From NCBI GenBank assembly GCA_964421495.1, contig CAYQXO010000056.1, positions 1 to 16,827 on the forward strand: a stretch of DNA of 16,827 bases, written 5' to 3'. Below, in pieces: positions 1 through 6,340 of the stretch (position 1 is the first letter of the stretch; every line of letters begins with the position of its first letter). The DNA comes from CAJXOW01 sp964421495. GTDB lineage: Bacteria > Bacteroidota > Rhodothermia > Balneolales > Balneolaceae. The notes beneath the pieces are model-generated. The model searched no databases, was not told where the DNA came from, and was given only the letters and a program-made list of their open reading frames with translations. The position numbers and the translations under genes were made by a program.

Positions 1-1
1 C

Positions 2-88
2 ATTATTTTCGGCATCGCCCTGGACATCAGCCTATATCCGGTGCTCCACATTCAGCGGCTGCAGCCGGTACCGGCCATGCAAAAGTAA
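2..88 (+). CDS. C-terminal end of an FtsX-like ABC permease (partial)
   Basis: An open frame enters from the left edge and stops with TAA at 86-88; 28 residues are visible and the start lies outside the window. The tail contains YPVLHIQRLQPVPAMQK, which lines up with the end of the next permease (YPAWKALKLNPVEAIRK). A Tyr-Pro, a basic stretch, L-x-P-V and A-(M/I) at the extreme C-terminus are typical of FtsX/MacB-type permeases, and the preceding residues are hydrophobic like a last membrane helix. It is therefore probably the first of two permease subunits in the operon. Only the last 28 residues support this, so the call rests on that alignment and on the neighbour. Confidence 0.55.
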   Translation: MIFGIALDISLYPVLHIQRLQPVPAMQK

Positions 89-134
89 AACGCAATCAAA
101 GCGATTGTCGAACCAAGCTATAATTGATATCGAA

Positions 135-297
135 GAAAAAAGCGGGGCGGACGGCCGTTCCGGAGAACTAAAAATTTTTCGAACAGTTCACGGTAAACGG
201 CAAGAAAGCATGAATTTACTGGCAGCTAAAGTTGACCCGGCAAAGCCGTGCAAAAAAATTTTCAATCGAAGGAACGGCCGTCCGCCCCGCTTTTTTC
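135..297 (+). repeat. Inverted-repeat element, copy 1 (27-bp perfect arms)
   Basis: The arms at 135-161 and 271-297 are perfect reverse complements over 27 nt and enclose a 109-nt core. A second copy lies at 10465-10622 in the opposite orientation. The core begins with about 23 conserved nt (AGAACTAAAAATTTTTCGAA and flanks) and ends with 32 nt identical in both copies, including GGCAAAGCCGTGC. The middle is more variable but keeps ATGAATTTAC. The inner ten arm bases (GGAACGGCCG) are shared by both copies, while the outer arm bases differ between copies yet still pair within each copy. The element lies between two probably co-transcribed permease genes, so it should be present in their mRNA. 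No target-site duplication or transposase is visible. A small non-autonomous element or a structured RNA are both possible. Confidence 0.85.
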
Positions 298-331
298 CTT
301 CGGCTACTATCAAATACGATCGACTCAAAAC

Positions 332-1543
332 ATGATTTTCAGACTTAGCTGGAAAAATATATGGCGCAACCCGCTCCGCAGCGGTTCGGTAATCATCGCC
401 GTACTGCTGGGCACCTGGGCGGCCATTTTTCTTTCGTCGTTCTTCTCCGGCATGTACGAGCAGCACATCCAGAATGAACTCGACAATCACGTGGGACACC
501 TGCAGATTCATTCCCCCGAATACCTGAAGGAGGCCCGTACCAATCATTATATCGCAAGTCCCGATAGTGTGATACAAGTGCTCAATCAAACTCCTTATGT
601 CCAGTCCTACAGCAAGCGAACGCTGGTTACGGGACTGGCCTCCAGCAGTGCCAACAACTTCGGCGTATCGATTGTGGGCGTGCTGCCAGACCGGGAACGG
701 CGGGTATCCAGCATCCATGAGCAAATGGTGGAAGGCACCTATATCGACACCACGCGCCGCAACCCCGTCGTCATCGGCCGACCCTTGGCAGAGCGACTCA
801 AACTCGACGTGGGCTCCAAAGTGGTGCTGCAATTCCAGGATCTCTCCAATGATATTACCGCCGGACTATTCCGGGTCTCCGGTCTGTACTCCACTAACAA
901 CGAACGGTTCGACGAATCGCACGTTTTCGTCCACCGAAATGACCTTTCAAACTTGATTGGGAAACCGAACCTCACCCATGAAATCATCGTTCGGGTGGAC
1001 GACTACCATAAAGCGGACGCCTATGCCAACTCCCTCAATACCCGTATGGATCCGACAATCGAAAGCTGGCAGGATGTGTCGCCGATGCTGCGCTATATCA
1101 ACAGTTCGCTCGATACCATGATGTTCGTTTTCATGGCCATCATCATCCTGGCTCTCACCCTCGGAATTATCAACACCATGCTGATGGCCGTCCTCGAACG
1201 CACCCAGGAGATCGGGATGCTGATGGCGATCGGCATGAACCGGTCCTATATCTTTTTGATGATTCTGTGGGAAACGTTCTTGCTGACCCTCACAGGGGTG
1301 CCCCTGGGCATGCTGATGTCATGGGGGAGCATTCGCAGCTTGCAAAATACGGGTATAGACCTGAGTGCCTTTTCCGAGGGACTTCGCCAGTACGGACTGG
1401 GAACACGTGTCTATCCCATTCTTGATCCGGACCATTTTCTCTACCTGGCCCTCATGGTCGCGGCGGCAGCTCTGCTGGCGGCTATCTATCCGGCCTGGAA
1501 AGCTCTGAAACTGAATCCCGTCGAAGCGATACGAAAAATTTAA
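332..1543 (+). CDS. FtsX/LolE-like ABC transporter permease
   Basis: This is an inner-membrane permease subunit of the FtsX/MacB/LolCE superfamily, 403 residues from the chosen start. The frame is open back to 248, but the first 28 codons would come from the right arm and core of the inverted-repeat element. ATG at 332 begins MIFRLSWKNIWRNPLRS, the usual basic N-terminus just before the first helix of this family. Helix 1 spans about residues 18-38, an extracytoplasmic domain about 40-258, and three helices about 264-288, 308-330 and 369-386. The cytoplasmic coupling loop reads EIGMLMAIGM (293-302) and the C-terminus NPVEAIR is diagnostic. The ATPase starts 15 nt after the stop. The family exports lipoproteins, lipids, peptides or drugs, or transmits mechanical signals. 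The substrate is not evident here. Confidence 0.9.
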   Translation: MIFRLSWKNIWRNPLRSGSVIIAVLLGTWAAIFLSSFFSGMYEQHIQNELDNHVGHLQIHSPEYLKEARTNHYIASPDSVIQVLNQTPYVQSYSKRTLVTGLASSSANNFGVSIVGVLPDRERRVSSIHEQMVEGTYIDTTRRNPVVIGRPLAERLKLDVGSKVVLQFQDLSNDITAGLFRVSGLYSTNNERFDESHVFVHRNDLSNLIGKPNLTHEIIVRVDDYHKADAYANSLNTRMDPTIESWQDVSPMLRYINSSLDTMMFVFMAIIILALTLGIINTMLMAVLERTQEIGMLMAIGMNRSYIFLMILWETFLLTLTGVPLGMLMSWGSIRSLQNTGIDLSAFSEGLRQYGLGTRVYPILDPDHFLYLALMVAAAALLAAIYPAWKALKLNPVEAIRKI

Positions 1544-1558
1544 AATAACCATAATCCC

Positions 1559-2257
1559 ATGGCTGTTATTGAAACACAGGATATTGTAAAAATCTACGAT
1601 GAAGAAGGCGTTCCCGTACGGGCCGTCAACGGAGTGAGCCTGTCGATCGAACGAGGGGAGTTCAGTGCGATTGTAGGTCCCTCGGGTTCCGGCAAAACCA
1701 CGTTATTAAACGTTATCGGGGGACTCGACGACCCCACTTCCGGGTCGGTCTTTATTGAAGGCACCGATCTGTTTGCGCTCGACCAAAACGACCGCATAGA
1801 TTTCCGCCTCCATCATATCGGATTCGTCTTCCAGGCCTATAATCTGATCCCCGTGTTAACGTCCATCGAGAACGTCGCCTTTATCCTCCAGATGCAGGGA
1901 CAATCCACCCGTGAAAGCCGGGAGCGGGCCAGTGAGTTATTGGATCAGGTGGGATTATCCGACAAGCTCCACAAGCGTCCCTCGGAGCTCTCCGGCGGTC
2001 AACAGCAGCGAGTGGCGGTGGCCCGGGCACTGGCCTCCAAACCGGATTTTGTCCTGGCCGACGAACCCACCGCCAACCTGGACTCCACCTCCTCCGCCAA
2101 CCTGCTCGACATGATGGCCGACTTAAACCAAAAGGAAGAGATCACCTTTATTTTCTCCACCCACGATCAGCGGGTCATCGACCGTGCCCGGCGTATCATG
2201 ACCCTGGAAGACGGAAAAATAGTGGATGATCAAACCCGTGAATTAGAGTCCGCATGA
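1559..2257 (+). CDS. ABC transporter ATP-binding protein (LolD/MacB type)
   Basis: This is a 232-residue nucleotide-binding subunit that hydrolyses ATP to drive the FtsX-like permeases upstream. All catalytic motifs are intact: Walker A GPSGSGKTT (40-48), Q-loop Gln92, signature LSGGQ (144-148) followed by QQRVAVARAL, Walker B FVLADEP (164-170), D-loop NLDS, and the switch His202 in STHD. Length and the opening (I-x-x-Q/D-I-V-K-x-Y, then VRAVNGVSL) fit the LolD/MacB-N/FtsE branch of exporters. No clear Shine-Dalgarno precedes the ATG. The gene follows the permease by 15 nt, and its TGA overlaps the next ATG (ATGA), which implies one operon with translational coupling. Lipoprotein release (LolD) is one possible role, but no LolA-like partner is in the window. 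Confidence 0.92.
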   Translation: MAVIETQDIVKIYDEEGVPVRAVNGVSLSIERGEFSAIVGPSGSGKTTLLNVIGGLDDPTSGSVFIEGTDLFALDQNDRIDFRLHHIGFVFQAYNLIPVLTSIENVAFILQMQGQSTRESRERASELLDQVGLSDKLHKRPSELSGGQQQRVAVARALASKPDFVLADEPTANLDSTSSANLLDMMADLNQKEEITFIFSTHDQRVIDRARRIMTLEDGKIVDDQTRELESA

Positions 2258-3429
2258 GATACCGCAACCTGTCATATTTTCCTGTCCTTTTCCTGTGCGT
2301 GATGATCCTCGGCCTCGTGCCGCCAACCACTGCCCAATCCCCTGATCCCTCATTGGAAATCAGCGGCTACGTCAAGGAACTCGGGGGCATCCGTTTTGAC
2401 AACCGGTTCAGCCGGATTCAATTCGACAATATTCTTCAAAATCGCCTGGAAACTGAATGGAGCCTATCCAGCCGATTCGAGGGGCAGTTGGATATGCGCA
2501 ATCGCCTGTTGAGCGGCTACGCGGTCCGCAACCAACCCGGCTATGCCCGGCTGCTGGATCAGGATCCCGGCTACCTCGATATGAGCTGGACGCCACTGGA
2601 AGGCGATCAGCATATCTGGCATTTGCATATCGACCGGCTCAGCCTCTCCTACTTTGGCAGCCCGATCGAAGTGCAGATCGGCCGCCACCGTCTCAACTGG
2701 AGCCGCACGTTCGTTTGGAGCCCCAACGACCTGTTCAACAACTTTGCGTACCTGGACTTCGACTACGAAGAGCGACCCGGCACCGACGCCCTTTCCGTCC
2801 GCTACAACTGGGGGTATGCATCCGGACTCGAAATAGCCTACAATCCCGGCAACACCTTTGAGGAATCGGTCATCGGCGCCATGCTGAGGGAGAGCTATGG
2901 AAGCTATGATCTTCAGGTCATCGGGGGCTATTACCGGGACAAGCTGGCCCTCGGCGGAGGTCTGTCCGGCTACCTGGGGGGAGCGGGACTCAAAGGCGAG
3001 TTCACCTATTTTCATCCGGCCACCGATTTTTCCAGCCAGCCGGGCATTCTCAATGCCACCGTCGGACTCGATTACATGCTGCCCTCCTCCCTGTATCTGC
3101 GGGGAGAAATACTATATAACGGGGGATGGAATCGCACCCGAAATCCCCTGGCACAACTAACCCAACCCCCGCGCGCCGATAACCTGTTCATAGCCCGCAG
3201 CGCCTTATATATAGAAGGAACCTACCCGCTACACCCGTTAATCGATCTATCGATCGGCAGTATGGCCAGTTTCGATCGATCCATCTACGTATTTATGCCG
3301 CGCATCACCGTATCCGCAACGGACAATATGGACATAATGCTGCTCTCGCAATTATTCAAGGGGGATGTACTCGAATCAACCACACAAACCCCCAATCACC
3401 TGTTCGGACGCATTCGCTGGTCGTTTTAG
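2254..3429 (+). CDS. Outer-membrane beta-barrel protein linked to the ABC exporter
   Basis: The 391-residue product has a signal peptide (basic MRYR, hydrophobic core to about residue 21, likely cleavage after TTAQ at residue 28) and ends in ...GRIRWSF, a terminal Phe with alternating aromatic residues as in BAM-inserted barrels. Between these, many short amphipathic strands alternate with Gly/Asn/Tyr turns. A conserved-looking block near the middle reads GRHRLNWSRTFVWSPNDLFN, followed by DFDYEERPGTDALSVRYNW. This resembles the plug or strand region of DUF1302/alginate-export-like porins, but the family assignment is tentative. The ATG overlaps the TGA of the ATPase gene by four bases, so the barrel is almost certainly made together with the ABC complex. 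It may be the outer-membrane exit or receptor for the exported substrate. A porin for an unrelated solute is the alternative. Confidence 0.8.
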   Translation: MRYRNLSYFPVLFLCVMILGLVPPTTAQSPDPSLEISGYVKELGGIRFDNRFSRIQFDNILQNRLETEWSLSSRFEGQLDMRNRLLSGYAVRNQPGYARLLDQDPGYLDMSWTPLEGDQHIWHLHIDRLSLSYFGSPIEVQIGRHRLNWSRTFVWSPNDLFNNFAYLDFDYEERPGTDALSVRYNWGYASGLEIAYNPGNTFEESVIGAMLRESYGSYDLQVIGGYYRDKLALGGGLSGYLGGAGLKGEFTYFHPATDFSSQPGILNATVGLDYMLPSSLYLRGEILYNGGWNRTRNPLAQLTQPPRADNLFIARSALYIEGTYPLHPLIDLSIGSMASFDRSIYVFMPRITVSATDNMDIMLLSQLFKGDVLESTTQTPNHLFGRIRWSF

Positions 3430-3438
3430 ACAAAATTT

Positions 3439-3455
3439 GCCTCCGGGAGGCTTTC
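3439..3455 (+). terminator. Weak hairpin after the ABC operon
   Basis: GCCTCCGGGAGGC can fold with a five-base-pair stem 10 nt after the barrel-protein stop. Only three T follow, so it is a poor intrinsic terminator. It is listed because of its position at the end of the operon. Confidence 0.35.
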
Positions 3456-3530
3456 GGTCTTACCAGATCGTGGGGAAAATTCCGTCAGCTGTCGTAATGA
3501 AATGGGTTTTGTCCGATCTTGATGTGTAGC

Positions 3531-3554
3531 AGCGGGACTTATATAGCGGGACTT
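3531..3554. repeat. Short direct repeat AGCGGGACTT x2
   Basis: AGCGGGACTT occurs at 3531-3540 and again at 3545-3554, separated by ATAT. It could be a pair of protein-binding half-sites or a chance duplication. No gene starts within the next 75 nt, and the next candidate start is the doubtful frame at 3631. Confidence 0.5.
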
Positions 3555-3761
3555 TTTAAGAAAACATTGGTCAAAAGACATCCTGAATCGGCTTTTTTGC
3601 AATAGATTTGTAAAAATTCGGAGGAATCCGATGAACTGTCGAACATTTTTTCTGAAAGTTGATGAAGTTCTCCTAAAGAAGTTTTGTTTGCAAAATTCCG
3701 CTACTATTCTTCAATTATGCGGTACTCTTGCAGGCTTATTTACTGTATCTTTTAATGCTAG

Positions 3762-3873
3762 CCCGGATTTCGCTGAGTACAGAGCAAAACGTCACCCGCG
3801 TCAGCGCTCAGAGCGAAGCGTTATCCGCGAAGTGCACCGAGCGTCAGCGATTCCCGCGTAAGCGAAATCCGGG
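3762..3873. repeat. GC-rich inverted repeat with 13-bp perfect arms
   Basis: CCCGGATTTCGCT at 3762-3774 is exactly complementary to AGCGAAATCCGGG at 3861-3873. The 86 nt between are rich in CGCG/AGCG words and far richer in GC than the AT-rich flanks. The left arm with its preceding bases (TAGCCCGGATTTC, 3759-3771) recurs exactly at 16761-16773, which suggests a dispersed family or a shared mobile-element end. No open frame of interest lies inside. Confidence 0.6.
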
Positions 3874-3979
3874 GCAGGAATCTATCGAACTTTATTCGCC
3901 ACGATCCGAAAATCCCGACAGACTCCAGCAATACTGATCGAAAACCAGATTTTTTACAGATAACCGAACTATTACGATC

Positions 3980-4696
3980 ATGAAAGTAATTCCCGCTATT
4001 GACTTGCTCGACGGACAGGTAGTCCGCCTTCACAAAGGCTCCTACGATGAAGTCACCGTCTACAATGACGATCCGCTGGACCAGGCTCGGATCTTCAAGG
4101 AAGCCGGTTTTCGCCATATACACGTAGTGGACTTAAACGGAGCCCGGCGGGGGAAATTCGAAAACCTGAAGTCGGTACAATCGATCGTGGACCACCTGGA
4201 TATGTCCGTCCAGATGGGAGGAGGCATCCGGTCGTTCGCCGATGCCCGGTACTTGATTGAAGAAGGCGTAACAAAGATCGTGTGCAGTTCCATGGCCGTA
4301 AAAAGCGAAAGCGAGTGGTTTAAAACCCTCGAACACTATAGCGATCAAACCATACTCGGAATGGATCTGAAAAAGGGTCAACTCGCCTATTCGGGATGGG
4401 AAGAAACCAGCGAGCAGCCAATCGCGGCGTTTCTGAATCGCCAGTTGGAACACGGACTGAAAGAGGTCCTGTGCACCGATATATCCCGCGACGGAACCCT
4501 CGAGGGCGTAAATCACGAATTATATCAAAACCTGCACCGCCAGTTTCCCCAGCTCAATTTTATCGCCTCCGGCGGCGTATCCGGCGAAGAGGATCTCAAA
4601 AAACTGAAGTCAAAAGAGGTCTATGGAGTCGTGGTGGGACGAGCCTTCTATGAAAACAAACTCTCGCTGGACGTGATGAGGGGGTATGATGGATAA
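3980..4696 (+). CDS. hisA: Phosphoribosylformimino-5-aminoimidazole carboxamide ribotide isomerase
   Basis: HisA catalyses the fourth histidine-pathway step, isomerising ProFAR to PRFAR in the cytoplasm. The 238-residue length matches a single (beta/alpha)8 barrel. Seen in the sequence: MKVIPAIDLLDGQVVRL with catalytic Asp8, the phosphate-binding QMGGGIRS (78-85), the second catalytic Asp129 in GMDL, TDISRDGT (166-173), and the second phosphate site IASGGVS (195-201). The TDISRDGT and NGAR-type strands separate it from HisF. No Shine-Dalgarno is evident before the ATG, which is common in this group. The next pathway gene, hisF, is 859 nt away across an assembly gap rather than adjacent, so co-transcription is doubtful. 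Confidence 0.96.
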   Translation: MKVIPAIDLLDGQVVRLHKGSYDEVTVYNDDPLDQARIFKEAGFRHIHVVDLNGARRGKFENLKSVQSIVDHLDMSVQMGGGIRSFADARYLIEEGVTKIVCSSMAVKSESEWFKTLEHYSDQTILGMDLKKGQLAYSGWEETSEQPIAAFLNRQLEHGLKEVLCTDISRDGTLEGVNHELYQNLHRQFPQLNFIASGGVSGEEDLKKLKSKEVYGVVVGRAFYENKLSLDVMRGYDG

Positions 4697-4698
4697 GA

Positions 4699-4717
4699 GG
4701 GTTCGCTGCGCTCGCCC
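4699..4717. repeat. Short palindromic repeat (CGCTGCGCTCG type)
   Basis: GGGTTCGCTGCGCTCGCCC starts two bases after the hisA stop and matches 17 of 19 bases of GGGCTCGCTACGCTCGCCC at 14421-14439, just after the rel stop codon. A diverged third copy, AAGCTCACTACGTTCGCTT, lies at 4727-4745. Each can form a GGG/CCC-closed hairpin. Position directly after stop codons suggests a terminator-like or RNA-end role. Confidence 0.55.
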
Positions 4718-4774
4718 GTCGGGAATAAGCTCACTACGTTCGCTTGTCGGAAGTCGGAGGCCGGAAGGCGGAAG

Positions 4775-4784
4775 NNNNNNNNNN
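4775..4784. other. Assembly gap (10 N)
   Basis: Ten ambiguous bases follow purine-rich near-repeats (GGAAGTCGGAGGCCGGAAGG). Such tandem-like sequence often breaks short-read assemblies, so ten may be a placeholder and the true distance between hisA and hisF is unknown. Confidence 0.95.
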
Positions 4785-4810
4785 TAATTAAATAACCCAC
4801 AAACCCTCTC

Positions 4811-4853
4811 CCAAAAAAAAAACGGCAGTTCGGGGGGATCAACCGAACTGCCG
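4811..4853 (-). terminator. Strong intrinsic terminator on the minus strand
   Basis: CGGCAGTTCGG (4823-4833) pairs perfectly with CCGAACTGCCG (4843-4853), an 11-bp stem with a nine-base loop. Read on the minus strand, the stem is followed at once by ten T (4822-4813). This is a textbook terminator for leftward transcription, yet no minus-strand protein gene lies upstream of it in the 4860-5550 region. Confidence 0.65.
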
Positions 4854-5008
4854 CCAAACGTTTCAGGAGATGAACCGTTTTTTCAGCATTAGGGGAGTGC
4901 TGAAGGGATTAGGAGGGAAATTGTCGCCAGGGATGGCGACAAAGATCTTGTAAAACTTTTTGGTTCGTTGTGCTTCTGTCCGTTTCAGGCAACATGCTCA
5001 ACGAAACC
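4813..5008 (-). ncRNA. Candidate structured non-coding RNA
   Basis: Upstream of the minus-strand terminator lie three further inverted repeats: TTCAGCA/TGCTGAA (4882-4904), TTGTCGCCA/TGGCGACAA with a four-base loop (4921-4942), and GGTTCGTTG/CAACGAAACC with one bulge (4962-5008). CGTTTCAGG also occurs twice (4859-4867 and 4981-4989). The density of stems plus the terminator suggests a leftward RNA of about 200 nt. Against this, on the plus strand the second loop is GGGA, a GNRA-type tetraloop, and a 27-codon frame (4870-4953) is open there, so the transcribed strand is not settled. It does not match tmRNA, SRP RNA or RNase P RNA motifs that can be recognised by eye. No promoter was placed with confidence. 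Confidence 0.3.
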
Positions 5009-5160
5009 ACCCTTTCATCAAGTCAAAAGAACTAAGTAAATCATCTTTCCTTAATTCACCCATAATATATCGCGTACGGGGATTCTAAATCAATAGGGAG
5101 AGTCAATTCCATAATAATTTATACCAACTCTCAAATCCACTTAACCTCGGTTCTTCAATC

Positions 5161-5180
5161 AAATGTTAACGTTAACATTT
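5161..5180. promoter_or_regulatory. Perfect 20-bp palindrome, LacI-family operator-like
   Basis: AAATGTTAACGTTAACATTT is a perfect palindrome with a central CG and the TGTTAACGTTAACA core typical of LacI/GalR-family operators. It lies 376 nt before the hisF start in AT-rich DNA. No LacI-type gene and no sugar-use gene are in the window, so its target is unknown. A chance palindrome of this length in AT-rich DNA is unlikely but possible. Confidence 0.5.
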
Positions 5181-5555
5181 TTATCAATAGCAATTCGTTT
5201 AGCTTATTAATTAATTGAAATAAAACAGCTCTTACATAGCTCTCCCTCTTGAATTCTGCGAGCAAAACGAAATACTACCGTCATTTTGTAAAAGAACCTG
5301 ACAAACGGGCTATGGAAGCCCTTTCACAAATTAAAATCTACAACTTTTTGAGACTTTTTCAAGGTACGATTACGATTGGTTTCTGTATTTATCCTTGCGG
5401 GGAATTGCTTATATTACTGTATTGAGTACAATCAATAATACCTCTATTGACATCCCAATTACTCGAATTGCTATCCACGGTCCCCTGTTTTGCGGAAAAT
5501 CCCGATCCGGGTAGTTTACAACCACTTTTTTGATAACTATTCATTTGAAATCATT

Positions 5556-6311
5556 ATGCTGACAAAACGCATCATACCCTGTCTTGACATAAAAAACGGC
5601 CGTACGGTGAAAGGTGTAAATTTTGTGGGTTTGCGTGATGCCGGGGACCCGGTGGAGCTTGCGGTTCGCTATTCGGATGAAGGTGCCGACGAGCTGGTCT
5701 TCCTCGATATTACCGCTACCAGGGAAAAACGCAAGACCCTGGTGCGATTGGTCAAAGATATTGCGCGTCACATCAATATTCCCTTTACCGTGGGCGGGGG
5801 AATCAAGTCGGTCGATGAGATTTCCGACCTGTTGAATGCCGGAGCCGACAAGGTATCGCTCAATAGCGCAATAGTTAAAGACCCGGACTTGATAACGCGG
5901 GCTTCGAACCGTTTCGGGTCGCAGTGCATCGTGGCGGCCGTTGACGCCAAACGCCAGAATGGATCCTGGTCGGTCCATATCAAGGGCGGAAGCGAAGATA
6001 CGGGAATCGACGCGCTCGAATGGATGCAGGAAGTGGAACGCCGCGGAGCCGGCGAGATCCTGCTTACGAGTATGGATCGGGACGGAACCAAAAGCGGATT
6101 CGACCTCGAGCTGCTGCAGGAAACCAACCGGCTCGTCCATATTCCAGTAATTGCCAGTGGCGGAGCGGGAACCGAATCGCATTGCGTCGATGCCGTCCAC
6201 CGGGGAGAGGCCGATGCCGTACTCGCCGCCAGCATTTTTCATTTCCAGGAAATTGAAATCAAAAACCTGAAGCAGTACATGTCGGACGCCGGTATCCCGG
6301 TAAGGAAGTAG
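5556..6311 (+). CDS. hisF: Imidazole glycerol phosphate synthase, cyclase subunit
   Basis: HisF condenses PRFAR with ammonia supplied by the HisH glutaminase to give imidazole glycerol phosphate and AICAR. The frame is open back to 5490, but ATG at 5556 gives MLTKRIIPCLDIKNGRTVKG, the family's exact N-terminus, and a normal 251-residue barrel. Catalytic Asp11 (CLDI) and Asp130 (AAVDAKR) are present. TVGGGIKS (78-85), the SLNSAI strand (101-106), LLTSMDRDGTKSGFD (169-183) and IASGGAG (199-205) form the phosphate sites. hisIE follows 29 nt later, so the two are likely co-transcribed. The partner hisH is not in the window. Confidence 0.97.
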   Translation: MLTKRIIPCLDIKNGRTVKGVNFVGLRDAGDPVELAVRYSDEGADELVFLDITATREKRKTLVRLVKDIARHINIPFTVGGGIKSVDEISDLLNAGADKVSLNSAIVKDPDLITRASNRFGSQCIVAAVDAKRQNGSWSVHIKGGSEDTGIDALEWMQEVERRGAGEILLTSMDRDGTKSGFDLELLQETNRLVHIPVIASGGAGTESHCVDAVHRGEADAVLAASIFHFQEIEIKNLKQYMSDAGIPVRK

Positions 6312-6340
6312 CTGTAAACCTCACTTAACCATTTACAACT

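Larger units (their letters stand above)
3430..3979. other. Gene-poor stretch between the ABC operon and hisA
   Basis: These 550 nt hold no convincing gene. They contain the weak hairpin at 3439-3455, a short direct repeat at 3531-3554, and a GC-rich inverted repeat at 3762-3873. One frame at 3631-3861 (76 codons) has GGAGG six bases before its ATG and a TAGATTTG box (3603-3610) that matches the Bacteroidota -7 consensus, but no matching TTTG lies about 19 nt upstream. Its second half runs through the inverted repeat and it resembles no family that could be recognised. A promoter for hisA should lie here but could not be placed with confidence. Confidence 0.6.
4697..5555. other. Long non-coding stretch between hisA and hisF
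   Basis: These 859 nt contain no recognisable protein gene in either strand. From left to right they hold the short palindromic repeats, the N gap, a strong minus-strand terminator, a cluster of hairpins (4882-5008), and a perfect 20-bp palindrome (5161-5180) in AT-rich DNA. A small GGGCT/AGCCC hairpin lies near 5310, and TTGACA near 5445 could be part of a hisF promoter, but no convincing -10 partner was found. The AT-rich part (5010-5500) may be the remains of a gene or regulatory region whose neighbour was lost or falls in the gap. Confidence 0.6.

Noticed and set aside
105..335. 76-codon plus-strand frame overlapping the first inverted-repeat element
   Set aside because: It runs through both arms and the core. 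The equivalent frame in copy 2 differs mainly by amino-acid-changing substitutions in the middle, so conservation looks like that of DNA or RNA structure and not of a protein.
4813..5008. tmRNA, SRP RNA or RNase P RNA
   Set aside because: The hallmark motifs of these RNAs were looked for by eye on both strands and not found.
5490..5555. 22-codon N-terminal extension of hisF
   Set aside because: The family's N-terminus begins exactly at the later ATG (5556), and the extension has no similarity to any known HisF.
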